Below, in pieces: positions 36,721 through 51,600 of a stretch of 64,000 nucleotides of DNA. How positions within the stretch are numbered: position 1 is the stretch's first letter; each line of letters begins with the position of its first letter. The notes beneath the pieces are model-generated. The model saw only the letters and a program-made list of their open reading frames with translations. It was not told the origin of the DNA and did not search any database. The stretch comes from Callaeas wilsoni (taxonomy: Eukaryota; Chordata; Aves; Passeriformes; Callaeidae): contig VWPU01011588.1 of assembly GCA_013398955.1 (NCBI GenBank), positions 434,001 to 498,000 on the forward strand. Reading direction: 5' to 3'. Made by a program: the position numbers and the translations under genes.

Positions 36721-38274
36721 TACACACAAACATGTATAAATCTTTTTGAAACTCTTAATACTCAAGGGGAATAGTAGTAAGTGCAATAAATATTGCAAAG
36801 GTAGTCCTGGATCAAACTGATGCTTCCAACCTTATGCATCATATGCAGGCTGAAATTTGCATTATTTATAGACCCAAGACACATTACATGATATAAGGAA
36901 GAAGTACATAGGACTCAGATGTTCGAAGCGTTGAAGAGCCAGAATTGCTTAAATTTTTGTTTATAAGTGCAAAGGATTATTACTAACTGCTGTTCAGATA
37001 AATTATGTGAGTATATTTGATTGTGGGGGGCTCTTCACAAAAAGCTTCCACTGCCTCCTAAATTAACATTGTCTATAAACAGTTTTTTTCTAAGTGTTTT
37101 GCTCTGATATAAAATAAACTGTAGATGGTGTTCAGCTATAAATGTGTTTGAAGTGCTACTAACGGCTTATGCACAGAGAAATGAGTAAAAAACTTTGTAA
37201 AACCTAACCTAATTTCTAGTATCTTTGAATAAGATACCATGTAAACCTCTTAGGACATTATCTAAGCAAACATTTTTCCACCTCCTCTGAAAAGAATGCA
37301 ACATAGCCTGTTTTTTATCTTTTCCTGAGATAGTACATTGTACTTTCCAAAGTTGTTTCCAAGTCTGGAGAAAGGTGAGCTTAGACTGGGGTTCAGCACT
37401 GATTATTCTGCAAAAAAGTAGTTCTGCATCTTTTACCTTTTATCTGTATCTTTCACAAAATGCAAATTATGGTTTTGAAAAATTCAGTTTGCAGCCATCT
37501 TCAGCAAATAATGGGAACCATCTGGACTCATTGGTATGGAAATCAAAACTAATTGATCCTGCCATTTTTGAGCCTTTTGCAGAACATGAAAATAGACAAT
37601 ATTATGCTTTCTAGATCTAATCAAAAGTGTACTTCAAATTACTCATTGGTAGGTTATTAAAAATATTTGCATCCTATATTCACAGTTAAAAGATCTAGCT
37701 TCACAAAGTGCAATGAAATTATGTTTCTTAATTAATGGAGTCTGCTGGCAGAGTGTGAACAAATAAATCTAGAAGCAGGTAAAAATAAAGTTACTATACA
37801 TTTTTTTTCTCTCCATACACTTTCTCTCCAGGTTTTTTCCTCTCTATCTCCTTCTTAGCACAGATCTCTTCCATATTTTTCCCAGTCAACAGCTCTTCAC
37901 TGAATAAAAGAAAGCATTGCTGACCCTACACAGAAATTTTCTGATGGTGAGAGATTGCATCCAAAGGCAGCAGTGTGCCTGTGAAAATCGGAATGCACTT
38001 TTAGGGCTGCAAATTTCTATCTCCTCAGGAAAACAATCACCCTATATATCCTAGTCTGGGAAAGGACAGCACATCTTGTCTTTGCTCTGACTGAGCTTCA
38101 TCGTATCAACACGACACTCAAAATGAATCAAAAAATACAAGTTCTAGAAAATACATATATTTAAGCTGGAACAATATGTACAGAAAGATTTTCATGGTTG
38201 AGTGAAAGTTCCTATATCCTGTTAAGAGGCAGTACTAATGAGTAAAGTTAAAGATTTCTTAACCCCCTGAAAAA

Positions 38275-38339
38275 CAGAATCATAGAATGATTTGGGTTGG
38301 AAGGGTCCTTAGAGATGATCTAGTTCCAGTCCCCCATGG
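38275..38339 (-). mobile_element. Short CR1 3' tail fragment
   Basis: 'cagaatcatagaatgatttg', 'ggttggaagggtccttagag', 'atgatctagttccagtcccc': the reverse complement of the CR1 3' end. Only about 65 bases are left. Confidence 0.9.
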
Positions 38340-41300
38340 TCATTCTTTTCAAGCTCTTGATCCTTGCCTAGCAATAGCTCACAGACATTTGTTTTGTGTA
38401 ACTCAAACACCTCAATTTTCAACTGCTGAATGCTATTAAGAGGACAAGTGTTTGTCCAATTAAAAATAGGATTTTATGTTCTTCTACTGGATGATCATTT
38501 ATGTGAGAAAATGTTCTTTTTTCCTCAGTCTGTATTTTTGAGAAAGTAAATCATATCAGGAATGCTGCGTTATCTGCTCTGGAGAAAGTGAGAAATCACT
38601 GCTTTGAGATTGTTCGATACACATAATTTCTCTCTTTGATAATTAAGCAGGCACTGGTGCTAATCCAAAAACCTTCATACATATACTCAAGATGAGAAAC
38701 TAAAAATCTACCATTTCCTCATGCCTCTTCACCTGATTAAGAATGGCATTTGGGTGAATGACTCAGGCCAGAATGAGCCAAATTAATATGCATGTATGAC
38801 TGTCAGCACATTGATGTAAGGTGTATCTGAAATCCAGGCAGGATATTGTCATCTTCTCCTGAAAGCATTTTTTCTCATTTTAACCAGTTAGTAATTTCAA
38901 AGGTATATAGATGCACAAACCTGCCCCGCCCCAAACTGCTGAAGTTATTTTCTAATGTTTTTCGTGCGCGTATGTGACTTGCATCTTACTTTGGCATTGC
39001 TTACAAGAACTTCTAGTTATTTTAATAAGCTTGCTATGACAGTACAAAAGTTCCTTTATCAGTAAACTGTGGAATATGGGAAAAACACTGCAAATAAATG
39101 GGAGAATACATAACCATGAAAAGCTAATGGTCCTCACAGGCTGAGCAAGTAATCTTGATTTTTAAAAGCAGAAATGTATGGAGATCTAAAACTCTTTCAG
39201 GAAGTCCAGATGAAGAATTCAGATTGCTGATCTTTCTGCAAGTGCAGAAATATTTTTGAAAAATTTATAATTTCAAATACCTAACATGCTCTTGAAGGAT
39301 TTAGGTGGAATTGATGACTTAAGAAAAGACTTAGTAATTTGTAGTCAATCAGGAAGAAAAAGATATACATTTTCTAACAGAGGAAGGACTGAAAAGCCTT
39401 CAGTTAAAGATTTGTGTTTTCTATATCTCCACAAACAGACATCTCTATGGGGAAATGTACATCAAACATTTGCTCAAAGCTTGCCCAAGATTTTCAGCTC
39501 ACATATGGAATCTCACTGAAGGTAATCAGATTTCATATTTGAATGACAGGTTGAGGGGCCTCACCCTGAAACTGTGTAGTTGGGGGTTTTTTAAAAAGAA
39601 AAAGAGGGAGAAAGGCATAATTTCTGAAACCTAAGATATATCTGGGAAAAAAAGAATGAGGACTGAGATACAATGTAATCTTTGCTGCTCTAAAATGGAA
39701 ATAAAGACAAGATATATTTATATGAAACTTTGAAAGCAATTATTCAGCCAAAATCAGCACCATTGTAAAATTCATAATAGATTTGCAACTAAAATGATGC
39801 AGATTTGGTTCTCCAGCTCTGATTACCCAGTATGTTTATGGGATGGCATGTAAGGTTTTCTAAAATGGTTGCAGTGACAGTGGAGTGCCTCATAGCTACA
39901 GCTATGCCTTAATTGCTGAAAATTATTAATTGAAGAAAACCTTAGGATAATGTGTCCTAATGAATAAGGAATATAGAAAACAGCTCAGTGAGAAGCCATT
40001 TTTGAATAATTAAGTCAAACTTGGCAGAAAATATCCACCAAATAATATGCTTTTCCCAGCTGGTGAAGACAAAAGCTGTGCATGTAAAAGCCTAGTCTGA
40101 ACCAAGCTAAGATAATTCTTAAAATCCTACTGTGGAAGAAAAGTCTGTGAGTGATTTCACTTTAGTGTCTCTTCTGGATATCTATAGCATTCAAATCAGT
40201 CATTTCTTCTTCTGATAGTTCTCAGGATTAGACATCACTGAAGTAATTTCAGCTCTTTCTCTCTGAGTTCAACAGAAGATCAGAGTAATGATTTAAGCCT
40301 CTCTGGCTTGAGGAAAACCAAAATGGTTTGAAATAAATTTGCACCTGGGTTTCGTCCTGTTCTCTGATTGAATGTCTTTGTACGTACCTAATCCAGCCCA
40401 GAGTATCTCTTTGTTCTCCAAGGAAAATCATCTTGTGTTGTTCCATTAAACTCCCCAATTTTAAGTTGTGTCACCATTTCAGTGATCAATTAGCTGATGA
40501 AAAAGAAAAGTCAAAATGGAGATAAGACTGGTACTGTTAGAAAGACAAACACAGGAAACTCAGGATATTTAAGAGTCCTACAGTTCCAGCACTGGTCTTA
40601 ATCTGCATTTCAGTAATGTTCATTTAATGCACATTCTTGCAAAAGGATAGGTATAGGAATAATTGGCAGAATACACTGGAAAAAACCCTATGCTTTGGAT
40701 AGCAATCAAGTTTTACTCGATCTTTATCTAAACAACAAAAAGGAGGTGAATGTCTAAAATGTAGATCATGATCAAATAACTAATTTACAATATAATAATC
40801 ATGAAAGAGGGAGGTCTGGTAGCGCAACTTTAGCTTTTTTTCCCTTGTTGATTAGGATGATGTTAAAATTATACGAGTGATGAGTATTATAATAAATACA
40901 ATTAAATTGTCTCTAAGCTAAATTATTAAAAAAATCTTTTTCCCCTTCCCTCTAGCATAAATATTTACTAAAATTCAGAAGTTTCTCTTGTGCAGTATTC
41001 TGAAGAAAAAGAAGGGAAATAGTGCCACTCTATAGTAATTAGTGACCTAGAATTCCCTTGACTGGGGAAACTGTCCTCATTTGTAAAAATCACAAGGTCA
41101 TTTATTTATTATTAGTTTCCAGTATCGTTTGTGTCCATCTCTGTCAGTGAACCTGAATTTTCAATGAACTTTAAAACAAAAAAATAACCAACCCCAAACT
41201 TATTAAGTTATCCCTTCCAGAAAGCTGACAACTTAGATAATACATAACCAATTTCTGTCACCCAGCACAACTCACTTTTTTCATTCTTTCACAGATTTAT

Positions 41301-44300
41301 GATGCTCTAGGTTCCTCTGTGTTTGGGGAAACAAGCAAAGCTTAGAAGCCTCTGAATTTGATAAGAGGTTTTGAACAATATTTTGCTAACTTTTGACAAG
41401 ATAGCTCAGGGCTAGATCCAATAAAAATGCATTATGCTTCTTCATTGTGAAGCTCTGAAAAATTGATTTTTATATTGGATTTGACCATTGGCTTGTTAAA
41501 GAAACTTAACTTGATAACAACACCCTTTATCCCCTTAGGAGCTATCATTTCATGTTAGGAGGACTGAAACAGTGCAGCATATATAAGGAGTATTATCTAG
41601 CCTTGTGGGGTCAAGGAGTTATCTTGCAGCACAGCCTGAGTCACAGGGCTGAGCACTGGAATAAGAAAGCAGGGCAGAGGGTTCCTCAGGGGACAGAAGA
41701 GAAGGAAAGAAATCTTTTCCACTCTAGGATATAAAGTTATAGCAGAGCTCTTCAGCAGCCACTTAGCAAGGCTAATATTCTCGTTTCCCTATTTATAAAG
41801 CCACATTTCTTTCATTATTTTCAATTGCCAGGGATACATAAAATAAATATAGACAGGGATGAACCTGTCTAATGTAGCTCACTACATTCCTCTCTTCGGT
41901 TTGGTAGTCAATATTTGTTATAGCTCTCTGCTCAGACCACTTGAGTACTCTTAATCCACTTGAAAAGGCTTGTTTGCTTTATGTTATGCTGAGATCACAA
42001 TTTCATAGAACACTCTTCCTGGCCCAACCTTCACATAAATAATACAGTTTTAAATCCATAAATATGCTCTCATCAAGACTTCTCTACCCACCATCCAGAT
42101 TGATTTGTTTTAATACAATTCCTCAATATCTACTTTCTTGAAATCTGATTCCCTTGAAATGCACATTGCAAGGAAAGTGTAATGGTAAGAAACAGTGGGC
42201 AGACTCCTGTATTTGGTGACTTAAACTCCAAAGTAAGAAGAGGATGACTGATTCATTTTTACCTTATAAATAGTTTTGAGATCGATTTTCTAACACAATG
42301 TTCAATGTATTTATTATCCACGAGATATTTCTGCTGTCAAAAATCACTTAGGAGTGGGGTAGCCCCTTGCTTTGAAGAATTCATGGCTCAGTGAGAAGAT
42401 TTGAAGAGATATGTCTGCTTTTTTTCTCTCTCTGAGTAGCCCAGCTAACGCAAATAAAGATAGAAAAATGGGCTTCTGATAGTTAAATTCTCTCTCAGCT
42501 TTAGAAAATATGATATGTTTGAGCATTCCTGGGGAGGCAGGGGATAGACAAGGCAAGGAAGACTCGCCCTAGGCATAAACTGCATTTACATTCTTAAGTT
42601 TTAGAACATTCATTTTAAGATTATATATGAGGCAGCAACTCTGAATTGCATATGGAAATGTTTTAAATTATTTCCAGTAGTATAGCGAACAAGTATACTA
42701 AAACAAAAAAATTTTGCTTCTTCATTTTAAATATAGTTTACCATGGATTTTCAAGCAAACAAATGTGGGAAATTTCTTTGTCCTCAGTGCTAGAGCAACA
42801 CAGCAGGCTAAACGGCAAAGCATGGGAATATCACACTTTGGCAAACTGTCTCCTGCCTCTATTCTCTATAATGGAGAGTGAGAAGAAAATTACTCCAGCC
42901 TGCCTGACTGCCAGCCATGCTGCAGCTTTCCTGGCCGGCCGGTCTGCTGTGCACATTCCTTAATGCAAAGACTGTCAGGCAGGATAGGTCCAAGCGAGGA
43001 AGGGCACAACATGCTTCTTGCTCAAGCACCCAGATACCACTCACAAGAGCAGGAACAAGGGCATGCTTTGCCTTGCAGGGATGAAGAGAGCAACAAGAGC
43101 TGGATGTTTAATGAAAGTGAGTACAGCTGCTGCTGTCCCCGTATAGCTGTTCTGCTGCGACTAAAAGCCAAGGTATTCAATGGGGAGGAGAGAAAAAAAA
43201 AAAAAGACAACTCTTGGACACAGAGATGCAAAAACTTGCAGATCTAAATAACTAAAATCAGTGGAACAATATCTGTTGTTCCAGTTTTATTCAAATCTTA
43301 TCTGCTTTACATTCACTCTGTATTTTGAGTATGTAGAGAATATTTTACAGTGTACGTAAACTCATACAGATCATGCAAGGCAGAAATACAACGTTGTCTT
43401 TGAAGAAATTAAACTGTCATTACAGTTAATTTTAAACTCATATGCTAAATTGAATTTATATTTTATGGTAAATTAAGAGAAAGAGATTCTATTCCTTTTG
43501 AGACTAGTGGTGATCTTTCTCAAATTCATTTGCTGCAGAAACATTATTTCACATTCAGCGTAATTCTATCAGGTATACTATACTTGGGTATAAAAGCTGG
43601 GAGTGTATGAGAAAACAACTCATGAATCTTTAGTAAATTACGTTTACCCTTTCTCTCAGAGCTACATGGATCTTGCCTGCCCTCAGCTGGATTTATGAAG
43701 GCTTCATTGAAAAGTGGTGGTGAGAAATGCATTTGTAAACCAACAATATATCATGTTGTATAATAAATTTTCAGTCTCACCAATAGCATTACGTTACAGC
43801 TAACAGAGAACAGAGTACTTTGGGGAATTTCTGAAGCTAAAAAAACCCCAAACAGTAGGAGAAAGAATGAAAATTAAGAAGGGTCAAACAAAATATTTGA
43901 CTAAACAACCCAGTAAATGAATAGGCTTTCTGGTCCTAACTGTGCATAGAACAAAAAATACCTTTTTTTTTTTGTCCTGAGTCAAATACCATCTATTTTG
44001 CTGTCTTCTGGATATATGAGGTTTCCTTCAGTCCTTGAAAAGGAAAATCTCTATAGAAATAACAGAGCATTTTGTGAAGCAGCAGTGGTGGTCAGAACTG
44101 TTCTACTGAAAAATACATTCACTGGGCAACATCCAGAAAAGCAATCAAAGACTATATGTTCTTCTGTGTTAAATATGTTTCTCAAAAGATCTGAGAATAA
44201 ACAGACAAAAAAGCCCAGCTAAGCTGTAGCGATAATTGCCTGTTTTGTAATAAAAAATACCAATTGCCAAGAAGGTCAAACTGTTACTTAAAAATTAATG

Positions 44301-45509
44301 AGTCAGCCTTGTACTCCTTAATATTTTCTCTCCTTCCTGCATCTCCTTTCCTTGTTATCCTATGAAAAAGTCATGCATTGATGAAGAGTGGGATTAGGAG
44401 AGGAAAACAACAAATAAATCCAAAGCAAATTATAGGTTTCATCAAATCCTTGTAGATTACTCACTTTCCCTCTCCATTACTGGGTATGTTTCTGACATCA
44501 TTCTCCAAATGATGTAAAATATGATGTATTTCTATTCCTCTTAAAGTCTTCCCCTGATGTTTTCTAGTCAAATAAAGTACTTCATGAAACAGAGAACTGA
44601 TCTCAGATCTTTTGAGATCCTGTGCCTCTGAAAACCTTTTCAGTGATACTGGATTTATTTATCTTGTTAAATGTGTCACCAAAGGTCAGGCTGCTATATG
44701 AAAAAATAGTTAAATTATGAAAACCATAATTTTGTTGGTAAATTAATAATGCCACTGTCTCATCTCCCTTCCTTCCTCTCCTGTCCATCTGAGATGAAAG
44801 AGACAAGGATGCCCTCATATGCCAGTCTTTCCCATCCAAAATATGGAAACATAATGCATTTCTGTAACTTATCTTAGGCATCAATACCTGCTCACTTGCA
44901 AAGCTCTCATGATGTTTCATCACTACAGCTCCCCACAGTTCCCCAGAACATGTCTGGTGGATTGATTGCATGTCACATAAAAGCCAGACCACCTACAAAC
45001 TCCTTAGGTCCATCAGAAAGGCATCAGGTCAGCTGAAGTAAAAAGACGGAAAATCACATGCTGTTAAAGTCTTGGTCACATCAAATCTCAACCATCTTAA
45101 TTTATCTCTTAATATAATCTTGGAAAAAAGGAACAAAAAGAGCAGTGGAATATAATGAACTACCATATACACGATGCCAGCACACTTCCTTATTTCACCA
45201 CGTCTTGGGGTCGTGAGGAATATTTTTATCTTGTTAAGCTATACTAAAGTGTCTTTCTTATCTTTCCAGAGGTTGTGCTGCCATCAGGACTCCAACAGAA
45301 CCATGGATGAATAGAAGTAGGCTTTTAATTTTTCTACCTTCCTGCAAAGGCAAGATGAAGATCTTTTTCTGCTTGTGTAAATTCCAAGATATCTACACTA
45401 CCAATATTATTAGCTACTTTTCTGACATTCTGTTGAGATGTTCAGGAAAAGGTTACAAATTAGATTTCAATTATGAGAATGGCAAGTGAAACACACTGAG
45501 GAAACCGTT
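38340..45509. other. Non-coding AT-rich region
   Basis: No gene recognised. A more balanced patch at 42780-43150 has a fair acceptor (tttgtcctcag, ending about 42786) and a possible donor (gaaa|gtgagt, about 43121) but no frame open across it. Runs of A13 (43193-43205) and T (about 43962-43973) are present. The 129-codon minus-strand frame 44603-44992 has no recognisable motif. Confidence 0.5.
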
Positions 45510-45633
45510 TCACAGAACTCGAGAATCACAAAATGGGTCAGGTTGGAAGGGACCACAGCGGGTCATGTGGCCCAACCTCCCTGCTTAAGCACAGTCATTC
45601 TAGAGCACACGGCACAGATTTGTGTCCAGACAG
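45510..45633 (-). mobile_element. CR1 3' fragment, different subfamily
   Basis: 'gagaatcacaaaatgggtca', 'ggttggaagggaccacagcg', 'ggtcatgtggcccaacctcc', 'ctgcttaagcacagtcattc', 'tagagcacacggcacagatt': the reverse complement of the CR1 group with 'gggtcatctggtccaacctc'. It differs from the 'aggtccttccaaccc' type elsewhere in the window. Confidence 0.9.
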
Positions 45634-48600
45634 TTTGCTTTAAACAAGGAAGTAGCAAATCTTGCCTGAGGACGTGCTTTTTCTGGTCCTGCACTCTCAA
45701 AGGAGAAGTGCCCAAACCACCTGAATATACTACAACAGTGGAATAAGAAGCCAAAGCCAAGAAACCATCAGAATCCAGTCTGACTGATTCCTCTGATGTC
45801 ATCCATAAAATTTCAAACATAAAGAGATGGTCTCTGAAAACCAAGAGGACTTCATCAGGACAAAATCGCAAATACTTGTTCCCATGAAAAAGCTGCATCA
45901 CTGCTGCCACACAAAGTGCAAGTGCCATTTTATTAAAGTGGTGTTTAGCTGTTTACAATGACCACATGGCACTATGTAAAAGTCCTCACTGTGGTCTACA
46001 TATGAACATTTTCAGTATTTCTCATGCCAAGAGGCACGCACAAGAACAGAACGTAGGAACAAGGACAATGTCATACTGAGCTTTCTTCTCAGAGGTGTTC
46101 AGCTTTCATTTTCCTTTGGGGAGCCGAGGGAGACAAATGTGAAACCAATGTAGATGAGCCGTTTGGTGCAAGATCAGAACAGGACAGCTGCACGTGTCCC
46201 CTACTGACTGGAGGTGAACTACCCCATAGGTTACCCCAGAAGACTCATTTGCAGAGATCACTTAACCTTTACATCAACAAATGCAAGAATTATCACTGAT
46301 TGAAAGATTTTGTGTGTAACCACTATAAAAAACAAAGACATTGATAAACCTGGGTCTTGTGAGCTTTGCCTACCCCCAGCTTGCACACATTCAAGATGAA
46401 GAGACAGTTACTTCTTAAATATATGTGGTCCTAGAAATGGGAAGACATACTCAAAGGTCAACAACAGGCAGTAAAGAAGGCTATTCAGTTACTCACAAAA
46501 GTCATCAGGTACTTGGGAAACAGGATGTTTCGAAGCAAAATATTTTATATTGTTTTTTTCTTTAAACTTTGTTTCACCAAGATAACATTCTGAGCATTCC
46601 TCATTTTCAAACATGCCTAGTACTTTTATGCTTAACATGTTGCATTCAAGACATTTATATGAAACAAACTATTATTGAAATATCTGAACACTGTGATACA
46701 TCTTACTGATGTCTTTATACATGGAGCAGGAAGTACTTTGCTTTTACGTTGTGTCATCAGCTGAAGATAGAAAGTGTCACGTCTTAATTTGAGTGGTACT
46801 TCATTTCCTACCAAATGCAATACCATCACCACAGAAGCAGTAAGTGTTTCACAGCAAGTTTTAGCAAAGCAACTTGGATTACACTAAGTCAGTGAAAGTC
46901 ACTTCAATACCAACAAACCCACTCAATATGTATGACCTATAATTGCATTCTTTGGGATAACTTGGCTGCTGAGTTTTGCAGAAAGCAACACCATGGGAAA
47001 TAAATAAAATGCTTAAATACAAACAAATCCATTGCAAAGGATTGAACTCTTGATGCTTGATCATGTTCAATTGATTATTCTATTGGGAACTCTGTGGAAG
47101 ACACTGTGTTTGAGGAGTTAATAATGTTGGACAAGCCACTACTGGGCCTTGTACTGAGGGTATAAGGAGCCCACAGATTAGCATGAGCAGGCTCTGTAAG
47201 GGAACCTGCTGACATGCCCCATGCCAGCCCCTAACACTACTGGTGTTGTAGCAGAGAGAGCATCCAGTCTATCAGGAGACAATATACGGGTTAGATTTTT
47301 ACACAAGATAAAAAGCACTACAGCATAGGAGGTGGGAGGAACCTCTCTATGGCCGACACCTGTGCAGAATGCCATGGGAAAATCTATCCAGGACCTGTTT
47401 GATGCTGCATGAAAACAAAGTTCCTAGCATCTGAAGGGACAGAAGATTTACTTTCTATCTGTATTCCTCTTTTTATTCTGTTTTATTAAGATGTTGCCAG
47501 ACCTTTGTCAGAGATACTGAAAGAATCTTCTCACCATTATCAATGCCTATGCAGTACAGTTTTCTTTGAATTTGAGACATATCACAATTATGCAATAATA
47601 TAATGGCTTATGCTATATCACCCCAAGCTAAAAGCTTACGATAAGACACACATGTTATTCAGTAGTATACATCATGGCAGGCTGAGAGGCATTAGGTAAC
47701 TATGTGAAGTTACTGTGGCAGAGAATGTTTACAGGAAGCCCACATGGATATCTAAAATGCAGCACAAGCACATCTTGTCTCTACAAAAGCCCTTGCAAGG
47801 GGAGGCACAAAGTATTGTAAGAGCCAGTACCTCCTAGGAACAGTCTGGCTTTGCTCACTAGGACCCCACCCCTAAATTTTCCTCAAATACCTTGCTTTTG
47901 TTGATGGCTTTCTCTCCAGACAAGTGTCCACCTTAAGCCTCCTGTATTGTTTGATCCTATCTTCTGGCCTAAAGTCATCACCTTTCTGCAGCCTTCCTTC
48001 TGCCCTCTGATCCAGCCACCAGACTTTGCTTCTCTAACCTATACCTTATGTAGTGTTCTTCAGCACCTGCAGCCCATCAGTGGCCATTTCCAAGTCAAAC
48101 ACCCTTCTTTTAGGGTTATTGATCCTGAAGAGTTTCTAATCTCATTGCAAACAACACAGGTGTTTCTCTTACAGCTTTTCAGCAGGCTTTAGCACATTGG
48201 TTTTTTAGGTGATTACACTCAGTAATGGTCCTTTAACACAAAAAAGCCTACAGTAAATATCCCAAAAGGAAATGTTTTTCAGGTTTAGCTCAGTGCTATT
48301 ACATTAATGTCCGATGAACACAAATGCATGTGTCCTCAAATATAAATTAACGCTCTAATATTTTATTTAAACACATGCTAGTATATTTAAATCTTCAAAT
48401 AAATTTAAGAAATGCAAACCTACTCTAGCAAATGAACATTACTTCATAGTTGAAAAGCCTTGGCAAATAAATCACAGCAAGAGCATAAAAGATGAGGAAA
48501 TACTGTGGTTATATTCAGATGTAAATTTGTAAAGTTGTTCAAGTTATTGACCAGAAATGGTCAAATCACAGCAGTTATATCTGATATTAGTGAGAATAAC

Positions 48601-51600
48601 AGTGTTAATGAGAAAGATACCAGATTTGAATGACATTTTACTGCACTTATATACCCATAAAACATAATTGTATTTGACTGATTTGAAAATATTCCTTCGT
48701 AGCAAGAGAGCCATAACTGATGGATGTCATGACTACCTCCAGTACTTGATTATTGTGGCTAGGTCAGGGCTCATTAAAAGTCTGATATAATTTTCCACTC
48801 TTTTGCACTAATCATGCAGAATTACTTTTTTTTCTTGGCGTTCATATAGTTCTGTTCTGTCACATTTGCACCAGATGCATCATAATTTGATGAGTAGTTC
48901 CAATGAAAACAGTAGGAATACTACCCAAAAGGAAACAGGATTTCAGAGCTTAGTCCATGGAAAAATATTTCTTTAGACTATGGTCATTGGTCATTATGCA
49001 ACATTTTAGTAAATTAAATGTTGACTAAAAATCCACCACAGAATAAACTGTTCTGTAAATCATACCCCCATTCATACTGGTAGGGCAGTATTTTGGCTTT
49101 ACAATGTATACCAGGCCTACAGGACTTCCAAAATACAAATCTTTCTTCATATCTGTTGTATTGTTGTCAAACCTGAATTTTAATCTTAGAATTCAGGACA
49201 TGTGAATTTTTAAACAGATTTTATAGCTTATTTGCTCACTATTGATTTGCAATAATGAGGCATAATATATCCATGCCACAATAGCACCACACTTTTCAAT
49301 AAATGACTATTATATGACTAATGTCAGCTGCTACCAAAATTATTGGTACTGATGTTACCCCTGTGTCATGGTATTCATGCTTATTTTGTGCCCCACTAGA
49401 CTTCGTTTGCACTTCTTTCCAGTCCCTGTCCTTCATGTCATGAGCAATAAGGAGTTTCCGTCCTTGTCTCCTTGTCTTGCTTCATGTCTCCTTATCCAGG
49501 AGTTTAGTCCTGACCTCAGATTAGATATCTAGGAGATATCAGATCAGTGTAGATGGATAAGGAGGATGGAAAGGAGGAGAGACCCAAACATTCCTATGTG
49601 CCTTCACAGTCTATCAGCATCGCATGATCATTTGCCTGAATGAATTAATAATATCTCAATAATTGGTTATAAAATTATAATTTATCATAATTTGAAACAC
49701 TTCATTTGATGTTTCTAAAGGAACCATTCTCCATTGCATTTAAAAAAAAATAAATTTCATAAAATGGCATAAGCCTCAATAGGGAAGAATGAGTGATGAG
49801 CAATGGATGAGAATAAGCTCTGGATGGGCTTGAAATCAGGTACTAGTAGATTCCAGAGAGAATTTTCATGTCTACAGAGAATTGATAAATAATGAAAACC
49901 ACTTTGGCAAATCCATCTTGGAGTACGTAATATTTCTTAACAAGTGTTAATTGATTATTAGAAACTTGTTCAGCCTAACATATTTTTTATCTGCCTCAGG
50001 ATGAATACTGCACAGCTGGCTTTATTTGGCTGTGTGTTTTTCTTCCTTGTAAGAAAAAGTAGTTTTGTCTTACGTATTCACAGTGAAGTTCACAGAGCAC
50101 AAAGGAAGAACGCAGAACTTTCTTCATTACTGAATATCCAAGTCAAACAGGCATTAATTTAAGTTCTCCATATCAGTGTCCTTTCTGTAGAGTCCACACG
50201 ATGAGAAGAGAGAAAGGAAGATACATAAGAGGCCTCTCGAAGTCTCTTCAGCTCTCATTTCCCATGATTTTTGTGGGCTGTTTTTGAGATATGGAAAATG
50301 AATGAAGAATAAGATCAAGAAGCAGTAGCAATGGCATAAACTGAAATAGAGAAGAAGGGGCAGTCAAGAGAGATAGAACAGGGTTTCGGTACCAAGCTGT
50401 CATTTCAGGCTGAACCACAATAGATTTATTTAGCAAAATCAGTTCTTATGTTTATCGAGAAAACAGTTAATGTTTTAATAACTGCAGGACTAAACCATTA
50501 AAAAATAAAGATCTCCACTGAGAGCAAATATGCATCAACAGTAAATTTATGTTATTTGCTTAACAATTTTAAGTTCTATAGTTACAGATATTTAAAATTT
50601 CTTTTTCTTTAAAACTTTTGGAAGAAAGAAACAGTTCAATAGAGCTAGGAATCCACAAAAAAAAATTAAAATCAAATAACTTGATGATATTCCAACAAAA
50701 CAGAGCAGTGGAAAAATCACTGTGTGCTTCAAGTAAACACACATTACGTGCTTGGTGAGATATTCAGAATAATGAGTACAGGCTGACTTGTACAAGAGGC
50801 CCACATACTTCAACTCGAATACACTTCACCATAGCTAATGCAAATGAAGAAAAACTATCATATTTAGGCATAAAGGAAAAAACGAACAAACAAGAAACAA
50901 CACCACACTATTCTAATTCATTATGTAAACAAGAGGCATGATTTCCCTTCACAGCAGTGCAACCATAAATTCCAGCGAATAAAAATTTTGACTCTCACTG
51001 GCCTGAGATGAGCATCAGCCCCAGATGACCTTTGCAGGAGGTAATACAATCTTCTTTTTATATAAACACTATTTGAAATATGGATTCTGCTGCTTCCTAG
51101 ACAACTGCATTTAGGACTAATGATAGGTGAAATTCTGTCATGAACCTCAGGTCCTGTGACAGTTTTTCTCAGCTGATGCCCTTTAAAAACGGTAGCATAA
51201 AAAGGTTGAAGAGGTTTTTGTATGCTAAGTACTTCTTTACATAGTAATGTTGATATCTATATGATTTCTGTTTAAAGCTGCTTTTTATTTGTATTTTGAA
51301 CAATTTTTCCCTGTAACTTGTAGCATTTATTTTCTCTTTAATGCTTGCTACTCCTTCCTACTGAAGATGTCTTCTTTCCTGGCCTCCTCATGTTCTATAT
51401 ATTTCAGATTTTAAAGACATTAGATTTCTCAAATATTTCTGCAATGATATTTTAAGATTTACCTGTATAAAAGGAAGATATTTTGGTGTTCCTGGTTGTT
51501 AAAATCCTGTTTTGACAGACTTCTGTCTCATACACAAAGCAGATTAAACTAGACAGAAGAGTGAAGAGAAGGCAGGTACAAGCTAAACTAGGCAGATGAA

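Larger units (their letters stand above)
33220..38274. other. Non-coding AT-rich region
   Basis: No recognised gene. Contains the poly(A)-ended segment at 34735-34774, TA-rich DNA at 36640-36720 and several chance frames. Confidence 0.55.

Noticed and set aside
42763..43247. Exon-like patch with acceptor and donor-like motifs
   Set aside because: No frame stays open between the two sites and the donor-like site is weak.
44603..44992. 129-codon minus-strand frame
   Set aside because: No recognised motif, no good splice sites at its borders, and its length is expected among six frames over 64 kb.
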